Assembly (NCBI GenBank): GCA_900312665.1
Contig: ONZQ02000017.1
Coordinates: forward strand, 657,598 to 721,597
Source: Cephalotrichum gorgonifer
Taxonomy: Eukaryota; Ascomycota; Sordariomycetes; Microascales; Microascaceae
Length of the DNA: 64,000 bases
Direction of reading: 5' to 3'
Shown: in pieces, positions 23,330 to 31,294 of the stretch
How the letters are laid out: each line of letters opens with the position of its first letter
Position numbering within the stretch: position 1 is the first letter of the stretch
The notes under the pieces: model-generated
What the model was told of the DNA's origin: nothing
Databases searched by the model: none
What the model saw: only the letters and a program-made list of their open reading frames with translations
Made by a program: the position numbers and the translations under genes

Positions 23330-25582
23330 TCAGAAACTGGCTATTAGGCCTATAATGAAGAAGTCGGAAAAGCCAGGAGAGATAGAATCCTCCTTATAAG
23401 GAGGCTAAGGGATATCCGATACTATAGGGATAGATGAAGAGGGAGTGGATAAGAGTGGAACTGAGATTATGGAACTGGGAACTGGGAAGATCATTTGAAG
23501 TTCAGGAGGGGAAGCTGAGAGCTGGGATACTGTATCGTTATATACTGTCGAAGCCCTGGAGGGTATAGATACCGGTACCTAAGTGAAATCCTTATCATCA
23601 GAGGCCGGGACAGGAGAGGAAGCGAGTACCAAGGGTAGATATTCCTTATCAAGGTCAACCTCTGAGGGTATAAATAGAGAAATCCTATAAGAGATCTTAG
23701 GGAACAGAAGGATAGGGGCCGGGAAGGGAGAGATAGCAGAAGGAAGCAGAGTATTGAATGGAGAGATAATCACAGGGGCAAATTCTACAGTAGTCATCTG
23801 GCTAGGACAGTGACCCCCTAACTTTATATATTAAAGAACTTTCTTCAATATCGTATACTACTGTACAGTAGCTATCTGAATTACTTATTAATCAGAGAGC
23901 TTTCAGCTATCTTATATAGACTACCTAGAAGAGAGATATACTGAGTCAAGCTCCGAGATCCGAATCTTATAATAAATAGCCAATAAATATCTAAGCCCAG
24001 GCTCAGGCAGTTCTAAGTAGAGTTTCTCCTGTACAATATAGTGATCATATCTTACAGGTGATGCTCCTATTATAGGAATTAATTAGAGAGCCAGAGCAGC
24101 TGGAAGGATAGAGATATACTACAGTATAGTATATACCAAACAAATTTACTGTATACTATACCCTAAGTATAGTGATAGTAGATTATATAATGAAGCCAGT
24201 CAGGGATAACTGTAGGATCAGGGCTGTTGTTATCGTTATCATCGACTATATCAGAGATGAGGGAAGGGGAAGAGGGAGTGATAGAGGGGGAAACTATATA
24301 AGAAGATCTAGCAGAAAGAGGATCTGAGAGGGCCCTTAGAGAGGCAGGGGTAAAGAGGGTATCATTATCGGTATTATTGTTGTTATCATTACTATCACCA
24401 TCTCTACTACTGCCAGTAGCTATACTATCAATATCATTATCATCACTATCATCGATATTATTATCCTTATCTTCTTCCTCCTCCTGCAGAGTATAAGTAT
24501 TATAATCTAAATAGAAGCCTTCGAAGACTTACCTCCTCCTCACTACCTACTGAAAACTCCTTATCACTCCCTAGAGGGTATATATACTTCATTCCAGTAA
24601 ATCCAGATTATATTATTACAGATACCTTGATAAAGTCATCCCCGGAGCTACTGGGATCTTCTGACTCTACTGATTTCCCTACAGATACTTAAAGGCACTT
24701 TAAGAACTATACCAGAATATAAGGCTGAAGAGTCTACTTTGAAGATATCATTGTAAATAATTAATAGGACTCTAAAGAAGAGGAAAAAGAGAAGAATGAA
24801 ATCTCTAGAATTGAGAATTCCAGGAAGATTTTATATCTATCAAAGAATTGAACTAATAAAGAGAGAAGATACAACCTTTCACTATATCAATAGGAATAAA
24901 CAATAATAACAATCGTATACCTTCTACAGCACCGAAACATCCACTACTGCAGTATAGCCATCATAAGCTCCCAATAGTATTACAGGGAGAGCACTGGAAT
25001 AGCCCTGGTGGTACTCTATATGTAGAAGAAGATCCAGAAGACCTAGAAGATCTAGAAGATCAAGAAGATCTAGAAGATCAAGAAGACTAAGAAGATCTAG
25101 AAGACCTAGAAGATCCAGAAGACCTAGAAGATCCAGAAGACCAAGAAGATCTAGAAGATCCAGAAGACCAAGAAGATCCAGAAGACCAAGAAGATCAAGA
25201 AGATCTAGAAGACCAAGAAGATCCAGAAGACCAAGAAGACCAAGAAGATCAAGAAGATCCAGAAGATCTAGAAGATCCAGAAGACCAAGAAGATCCAGAA
25301 GATCAAGAAGATCCAGAAGACCAAGAAGATCCAGAAGACCAAGAAGACCAAGAAGACCAAGAAGATCCAGAAGATCAAGAAGATCAAGAAGATCCAGAAG
25401 ACCAAGAAGATCCAGAAGACTAAGAAGACCTAGAAGATCAGGAAGACTCAAAAGAATAAAAAGATCCAGAAGACTAAGAAGACCAAGGAAATCAAGAAGA
25501 TCCAGAATACCTAAAGGATCAAAGAGCTATAAGTTCTGCCATCTTCTGAGGACAGAAGATATAGAGAAGGAGGGGAATAAGA
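23330..25582 (-). pseudogene. antisense spliced gene of chromovirus copy 1 (candidate)
   Basis: On the strand opposite pol, a long coherent protein track occupies the 3' third. A 49 bp intron at 24484-24532 has a perfect GTAAGT donor and CTGCAG acceptor, and joins an acidic EEE/DEDD-type stretch in phase. The downstream part includes an uninterrupted 72-codon segment (23579-23797, SPFPAPILLFPKISYRISLF). The upstream part includes ALPVILLGAYDGYTAVVD next to a leucine/aspartate repeat. The same frames and intron recur in copy 2. RIP stops break it here. It could be an accessory gene or a regulatory antisense transcript. No known domain is recognised. Confidence 0.6.
25024..25512 (+). repeat. 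18 bp minisatellite (agaagatccagaagacca) in copy 1
   Basis: About 27 copies of an 18 bp purine-rich unit built from two 9 bp halves. On the minus strand one frame gives a leucine/aspartate/glycine repeat (LLDLLGLLDLL). The array is shared by copy 2 with different copy number and order, so it belongs to the family. Confidence 0.9.
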
Positions 25583-26060
25583 TATCAGGAGTCTTAGAGA
25601 GGCTATAGAAGAAGGTGAAGCTAGCAAAGGAGACATAAGCATCTCTAGGGAACATAGCCTAGGAGAAGTAGAAGTATAGGGTTTCTAAAGAGTTGGATAA
25701 GCTCAAAGTCAATTGGATCTCACAGTGAGGTCGTAGGGAGAGTTTGGATAAAGTTGAAGTCAAAATCATACCTTATAGTGAGATTACAGGGAGGCCCCAA
25801 TATAATATCGGAAGAAGAGATGAAGGAAGGGAGGAAGTATAAGAAGGGAGGAGTCCTCCAATAAGAGAAGAAAAAGAAGGAGGGAAGTTAGCGATTAGTG
25901 AAATCAAACTGGCAACTGTAGAGTGTACTAGCTATCAGCGCCCGTTCTATCACTACAGGCTCGCAGGTAGCTCCCTGTAAGGTACCTTCGAGGTGACACC
26001 ATATTCACCCTATCACTCCACATCAGTGGCCTATTACTTGTGTGTCTGCCGACCACTACA
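25583..26060 (+). repeat. 3' LTR of chromovirus copy 1
   Basis: 478 bp, starting TATCAGG (RIP-altered TGTCAGG) and ending CCACTACA. It is the same length as the 5' LTR. Confidence 0.9.
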
Positions 26061-26065
26061 GATAA

Positions 26066-26300
26066 GCTTTTCCGATCTAATAAGCGATATATGGCCTGAT
26101 ACTGATACCACTAATCTGGCCTGAAGTTTATATTACTTTGGAAATATCTGCTGTATATCTAACTTAAATTAATGAGGGCTGTGGTTTACAGTAGTAATCT
26201 CCTAGTCTTTCATAAATATGAAAGTTGATATCCCAAGGGAGATTGTTCAGTAGTACAGTCTATACTATAGAAAGAATGGCGATTACTAGGTATATCTATA
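26066..26300 (-). repeat. repeat R1, right copy, second part
   Basis: It continues the R1 sequence interrupted at 16785 and matches 1540-1775 in inverted orientation (for example 'agttgatatcccaagggaga'). Confidence 0.7.
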
Positions 26301-26641
26301 CACCCTATTAGAGAATTTCGTATACCCGCTCTGGGCTGTATATGGACCTTAAATGCACCCTGGCAATGCCAGTTGTGAGCAACCTCTTCTGTGTTGGTCT
26401 GATATCTGATAATTACAGAAAGTGAACTGACTGCCCAAGCTCCCATTGCAAACTGAGAGTCTCGTGCAGATTTGGTGAGAGGTGAAAGAGATACTGAAAT
26501 GATGGAAGCGGCTGTCTATGAGAAATAAGAGGAGAAGGAAAATCAGGGGGAATCGTAGTGCCCAAAAGCCCATATATAGATATTCCCGCAGATAACTGCC
26601 GATCCTATACACAAGCTTGCAGTTGGCCGATGACCGACGAC
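26301..26641. other. junction between R1 and truncated kinase-like gene
   Basis: Moderate GC. No gene or repeat is recognised. Confidence 0.35.
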
Positions 26642-27427
26642 CTACCCCCTTTGATACTGATCTTGCTGCTTAATCCACTTTAACAATATGCCAAAGACAA
26701 AGGTTCCATCATGAACGACTCCATAGATCTGCCCGATCGATGTCTCTGGGAAAGGAGGTATCTCTGCCTTTGCGATCTTCTCGTGGATCAAGACCTCCCT
26801 CCTTGCGTGTTCTGGGCCAAAGGAGAGCTTCACGGGTTTGAAGAAGCAAGTTACTTCGCTTCCATCGGGCCCTTTGACGACAACCTGTGTGGGAGGTCTT
26901 ATCAAGAGATCCTCAGGATAGTCACAGGATATCTCAACCTCATCTGGATGATATGACCGAGTCCACTGATTTAGGCCCGTAAAGAAACCATCGACCATGC
27001 GAACCCTGTCACATCTCCAGGGGCAGTTCTCGGTGTCGACCTGGTGTGGCTCCAGTGTGTCATCGGTCGCCTCGAGGACACACTTAGAGTAAGGTGCAAA
27101 CAGATATTGAGAAAGAGTTGGGCGTTCGGCAACTTCCGGCTGCGGCGGAGCAGTAGCCAACTTGGTGAGGAGGGGCTGAAATGAGCTGACTAGCCAGTCA
27201 CACGCATCTTCGACATAGAAATCATCGTCTGAATCTTCCTCGTCGGAACGCAGCGTGTTCAAGCACTTGAAGTACTGCTCAGTTACTTTCGGCGAGCGCT
27301 GGAACCGAGATGGATCAATTTCGCAGGAGAAGATCCGGCCGTTGCTGGTTCGAATGGTCAACTCGCAGTCGTCTTCAGTGGGGTGTGTCAGCCAGTACAC
27401 AATGTCGTAGCGCGGTGAGTTTTCCAT
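26642..27427 (-). pseudogene. truncated protein-kinase-like protein
   Basis: An intact 261-codon frame starts at the ATG at 27425-27427. Residues 1-170 form an acidic N-terminal region. From residue ~180 it reads like the N-lobe of fungal kinase-like proteins: VVVKGPDGSEVTCFFKPV (candidate catalytic Lys), REVLIHEKIAKAEIP (candidate alpha-C Glu) and IYGVVHDGTFVFGILLKWI. It stops right before the hinge, so the catalytic HxD and DFG segments are absent. The homology breaks near 26670, beside the repeat-rich block, which suggests loss of the 3' half by insertion or rearrangement. Such proteins are common in expanded, lineage-specific fungal families. If expressed, it cannot be an active kinase. 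Confidence 0.6.
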
Positions 27428-27604
27428 GTTGGATCGTTGGGCGTGGACCTGTCAAGACGAGAGCATTTTGAGCGAAGCTGGCGCAGAGCAGGGACGATAT
27501 CCACTTTGGGCAGCAAGCACTATGCTGTGAGCTGGTAGCTCGAGCGTACCCAGAAAAATCTTGGCGTCGGCAAGATGGGCGTTATTGAAAAACCTAGTTG
27601 GGGG

Positions 27605-27868
27605 TTAGCGAGTTCGGCAAGATCGTTTGTCTACTAACCCTGCTAGTGCCGCTTCGATTGACGCGCCCCTGGATTGTGACATGATTGACTCCACTGGTAG
27701 AGGCGACTTTTGCTCAAGAGGTGCTCGAACTGGGGGTCTCTGACGTGGAGCGGAAGCTATCCGCCGTCGCTCCCCGGTGCCCTGTACACACTGTTCCGTA
27801 AGCCGCCGGATAGCTCTGTCTAATATCGTAAACGCTGCCGTGTGATGACTTGCCTTTCGGTTTCCCAT
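27605..27868 (-). CDS. small hypothetical basic protein, 87 aa
   Basis: A frame starting at the ATG at 27866-27868 (MGNRKASHHTAAFTILDRAI) is rich in R, S and A, and ends at 27605 after IEAALAGLVDKRSC. It lies upstream of the truncated kinase-like gene on the same strand. The 5' flank carries three periodic CACGTGA-like motifs. No domain is recognised; it could be a first exon. Confidence 0.3.
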   Translation of the reverse strand: MGNRKASHHTAAFTILDRAIRRLTEQCVQGTGERRRIASAPRQRPPVRAPLEQKSPLPVESIMSQSRGASIEAALAGLVDKRSCRTR

Positions 27869-27930
27869 GGCGGTGATGAAGACATTTCAAGGGAGGGGCT
27901 TACATGGGCATTGAGGCAAGCCTCCGTGTC

Positions 27931-27970
27931 CACGTGATGTATATCTACGTGACGTATGTCCACGTGACGC
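27931..27970. promoter_or_regulatory. three CACGTGA-type motifs at exact 15 bp spacing
   Basis: CACGTGATG (27931), TACGTGACG (27946) and CACGTGACG (27961) repeat every 15 bp, about 60-100 bp upstream of the small minus-strand ORF. CACGTG is the core bound by fungal bHLH factors, and TGACG is part of CRE-type bZIP sites. Confidence 0.45.
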
Positions 27971-28299
27971 AGGCATACACGGGGTTGTGGCTTGGTGTTG
28001 TGACTAGCAGGGCTTAGTCAATGTCAAGAAGATTGCATACCAGAGGCAGGCTCGATCTACAAACCCTCAGAGGTACATATCTCCACTCCGTGGGCCTTGC
28101 AACTGAGATGGGCGCTAAGGGCGCAGGCACGGTCGCGCTGCTGGTAAAAGGGAATGAGCAAAGTCTGCCGTTTTCGGATAGAACACGGACGCACGTGATT
28201 CACTTTGGCACGGAGTTGGACCCAAAGTCACATCCAAAGTCATAGTGGCAGTACGTTACACAGCCTGTCACTCAATGAGGGGTTGGCATGCGCTGCAAT

Positions 28300-28558
28300 A
28301 TCATTGGACTGGCTGTTGCTCTTAACTTTCCAAAATTGCCTCGCAGATTTCGACAGAAAGAAAATCGACAAGTACCGAAGCGAGGTTGGAAGAGACACGA
28401 GACTAGTATTCTTTTGCCCTCTCAACCTACATGAAACCCACTTTTCCCTCCTCGAAATCAACGAGCAGCTGGGAATCATCTCTCACTACATAGCGCTGCG
28501 CTCTTCGCTTGATAAATCCTGGCGAAGGGATGGGTGGGCCTCAGGATTAAGAGTGTAA
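28300..28558 (+). pseudogene. Ulp1/C48 peptidase-like fragment
   Basis: The frame ending at 28558 contains RLVFFCPLNLHETHFSLLEI and NEQLGIISHYIALRSS. These resemble the His-containing strand region of Ulp1-type SUMO proteases (a histidine followed by hydrophobic-LLEIN and a YHYDS-like segment). Only about 80 residues are present, and upstream coding appears in another frame, so it is a broken piece. Such C48 domains occur in fungal host genes and in DNA transposons. Confidence 0.35.
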
Positions 28559-28798
28559 TCCCTCTCTGGCTGGGATCGTGTAGCTTGCGTAAGCGTCATT
28601 TGAGTCGGCCGCGCATCCGACTCGGTTGTAAGGAGTTCCCCTTCTTGCCCGAGGCCGCCGCGCGCAATGGCTATCAGGTGGTTAGGGGAAACGGGTTTGG
28701 GGGAAACGGGGAACGGCCCGCCGGTGGAGTGCGGGTTTTACCTCGAATTCGCACCCAAACCTGCTGAGTCCGCACCCGAGTGGGTCCGCATTCGCTAC

Positions 28799-29281
28799 CA
28801 TGGTTCGTTTAATATTTGGATCTCGCAGTAACCATCTTTAACATTCCATTCTAGCGGCTATCGGGGCCATTCGCCCACGTAAAACGGATATCTGCTTCTG
28901 GAAGACGAACACCGGACTCCAGAGCAGTGAACTTAGCGATGAGGAAATATTGTCATGGTATGAGCTGAGTGGCAACCGTGGCGTGAAGAAGGACGGGTGG
29001 TTTGCGCCGGTAAGACTTGTTCATTGCTGGTTTAAGTAATCATGTGGCTGGTGGGATCGTATATGAAGGGAAGTGGGCAGTCAGTTCATCGCTACCTCAA
29101 TACCTCCGTCGAACCACCCATACAGGTAACCCTTTTCAAGGAGACCCTTCTTGCGAAGTCCTTCCCGGCCGCTGAAGCCGAGTGCGCCGACAACAAGCGG
29201 GCCCGATTCCGGTTGAAGTCCGCTCGCACGATGGAGTTGATTCGCCGACGCCTCCTTGCGCTCGATGAATCTCCGACGTGA
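28799..29281 (+). CDS. small spliced hypothetical gene, about 120 aa
   Basis: The central exon (about 28856-29010) is clearly protein-like (RKTDICFWKTNTGLQSSELS ... GNRGVKKDGWFAP). A GTAAGA donor at about 29011 and a GGGCAG acceptor near 29079 join it in phase 0 to a last exon (SVHRYLNTSVEPPIQVTLFK ... LIRRRLLALDESPT) ending TGA at 29279-29281. The start is less sure: the ATG at 28799 followed by a ~48 bp intron with an unusual GTTTAA donor and a TTCTAG acceptor fits best. No domain is recognised. Its 3' end lies 30 bp from a putative transposon terminus. Confidence 0.4.
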
Positions 29282-29310
29282 CTGCCGCGGCGTGGGTATC
29301 TTCCAGTCGT

Positions 29311-29346
29311 ACTTACCCATAATTATAAGGTACCTAACCCACCCTG
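29311..29346 (-). repeat. 36 bp inverted match to 1503-1538
   Basis: A perfect reverse complement of the sequence at the edge of left repeat R1. It is probably the end of a transposon of the same family. Confidence 0.6.
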
Positions 29347-29841
29347 TGCAGCAGAGAAGGCCTCACACCCGATCCGGGTTGCCAGGGTGCAATTTGAGAT
29401 CGGGTCTATGCACGGCCTGGAGCGGGGAGACGACGGGTTATGCCATATGTCCTATATATGGTAGACATGTATCCAATACTCAAACTCTTAATGGGTGAGA
29501 CTGTTTTCTTGCTGATCAGGGGAACCCACTGAATGTGAGGTTTGAGGGACTATCGTGTGTGATTAAATAATTGAATCTGCTGCCTGCGCCCCCCCTCGGC
29601 CTGGACTAAACGCTTCTGAAGCTGGGTATTGGAGCAACAATATTCAGACAGGCCGCCACGTTGAACCCGGTCCCACAGACCTCTTAGAGCCCGATCATGG
29701 AACCACCGCGATCTTGGGGCCTCTGCGTCCGTCGAGATATCGCAAAACATAGTAGGACTGGTGGCATCTACGTTGTATGACTTCAACTTATACGTGGGGG
29801 CTGTAGAGACGAACTAATTGCGCGGTCTGGCTATTCTACAA
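29347..29841. other. spacer with a possible coding remnant on the minus strand
   Basis: A minus-strand track at 29550-29800 reads protein-like (SYNVDATSPTMFCDISTDAE ... GLWDRVQRGG) but has no ATG start and no partner exon. It is treated as a gene remnant of unknown origin. Confidence 0.3.
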
Positions 29842-30045
29842 TTATATAGTATATGAATACAAAGCTTCCTGTTCCTCAATATCCCTCTCTGCCGCTATCC
29901 AGATCTCGTCTATACCTCCTCTGCGAGAGAAGGGATTACTGTCCATCTCTGCAGCTGCCAGGGCATCAACACGGTCGTTTTCCCACGTATCCCAGTCCAG
30001 GTAGGCCATCATCTCTTCTTTAGTCCAGTACCTATTTCGCACCAT
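29842..30045 (-). CDS. small acidic hypothetical protein, 67 aa
   Basis: An ATG-started frame (MVRNRYWTKEEMMAYLDWDT) continues through an NPFSRRGGIDEIW segment to an acidic, helical tail ending ALYSYTI and TAA. Composition and codon use look natural. Small proteins of this WTKEE...YLDWD...NPFSRRG shape occur in accessory regions of Sordariomycetes; this is recollection, not a search result. There is no signal peptide. The role is unknown. Confidence 0.5.
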   Translation of the reverse strand: MVRNRYWTKEEMMAYLDWDTWENDRVDALAAAEMDSNPFSRRGGIDEIWIAAERDIEEQEALYSYTI

Positions 30046-31294
30046 CGTTTGCTTGGTACATGAATGGAATGGGTTTGCATTAGGTTAAACCAGTGATTTG
30101 GACTATCTACACCATTCTCAAGCTACTTATCACGTATCTATTCACATGAAAATCAAACACAAGTTGTTTTTGTATGAGTGGACTGTCACAGTAAATTGCT
30201 TTCGTTCAAGCAGCTATAGATGGGTACCACTCCCTTAAGGTAGATGGGTGCCTTGTCAGGATTTCTCACCTCAGAGTGGATATGGAATCCTTAGCCCTGC
30301 GTGCCATCTTGAGGTCATGACCAGGCTAGCTGCGTGGGCTGATGAAGCATATCCCTCAAATCTCAGCTTGGAGGTAGAAAAGCTTTGTGCCCTCGCTGCT
30401 GCGCTGAACAGGTGTTGGCCTGCTCAGCTGATTGGGGATGGTGGAAAAAGCTTCTCGCCCCTAGCTGCGGCGGAACGGTCTTTTGGCAGCTCGGGTCTCG
30501 CGCAGCGAGCGCAGGCGAAAGGGTCCTGTTGGACACTCTATTCCATATCTGGACGTGGCCGTCTGGGAGAAAGAAGACCACAACGTTTAAGTCGCTTCGC
30601 GTGTTGTGTCAGCTTGTGTCAGCAACACCCAGTAAACAACCACAGCTCGGGTCGTCATGTAAGGGACTCGCCTCGTCGCTCGGCGGCTTGAGCTAAAAAG
30701 CAATGGATACTTATAAATATGGTACGCGGGACAATGAGAGTCGTTGCGTCCAGCTGGACGTAAATGTGGTCAGAAACTACGACAGATTCCATCTCGTCAA
30801 CTCGTCGCAAAGTCACCAGTCAAAGCTTGCCGCCCTCCATTGGCAGGGCAACGCCACGGTGCCAACGGAGAAGCGATTGGATCTGGAGGCGCGGGCACGG
30901 ATGCAGCTGTACGCGCTTGGGCCATGCATGCCTTCCCCCTCACCAGCGAACGGGCTCCCGCTCGATCATTTCTCGCCATGCCTTCATGAAGCAGTTCCGT
31001 ATCCTTCATTGCAACCCAGGCCTCAACTGGCAGGCAAATTTGAGTCCCAGGCTCATGGTACGCTGGCCCTCCCACATCTGTTGAGGAAAACTATTGGGTG
31101 GACATGACGATGCAGACAACGGATCCCCGCTCATGTGCTCATTGATAAAGAGCGATAATCCCTTCGTGAAAGAGGTTGCATAAGTAGTGTGCCTCGAATA
31201 TTTCCCCACGGACTATTCCAAACCACTTTCCGAGTGAATCATCTCCTCTTTCTATTAGACCCTCTCTTTTTGCACTTCAGCACCGGCTATAAAA
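30046..31294. other. spacer upstream of ankyrin gene
   Basis: Several overlapping frames of 100-150 codons exist on both strands, none with consistent coding features. A strong pyrimidine tract plus CAG just before 31270 could be the 3' splice site of a 5' intron of the ankyrin gene. Confidence 0.35.

Larger units (their letters stand above)
16786..26060 (+). mobile_element. full-length Ty3/gypsy chromovirus, copy 1 (RIP-mutated)
   Basis: A 9,275 bp element is bounded by 478 bp LTRs and flanked by the target duplication GATAA (16781-16785 and 26061-26065). The internal order is gag-like region, zinc-knuckle remnant, protease, reverse transcriptase, RNase H, integrase and chromodomain, followed by a 3.2 kb 3' region with an antisense gene candidate and an 18 bp minisatellite. 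Dozens of TAA/TAG/TGA codons interrupt the sense frames, mostly at positions explained by CA-to-TA or TG-to-TA changes, so the copy is inactive. A polypurine tract precedes the 3' LTR (ggaggggaataaga). No TGG-type primer site follows the 5' LTR. Confidence 0.93.

Noticed and set aside
30248..31107. Several overlapping 100-150 codon ORFs upstream of the ankyrin gene
   Set aside because: Frames overlap on both strands, starts are non-ATG or arbitrary, and no domain is visible.
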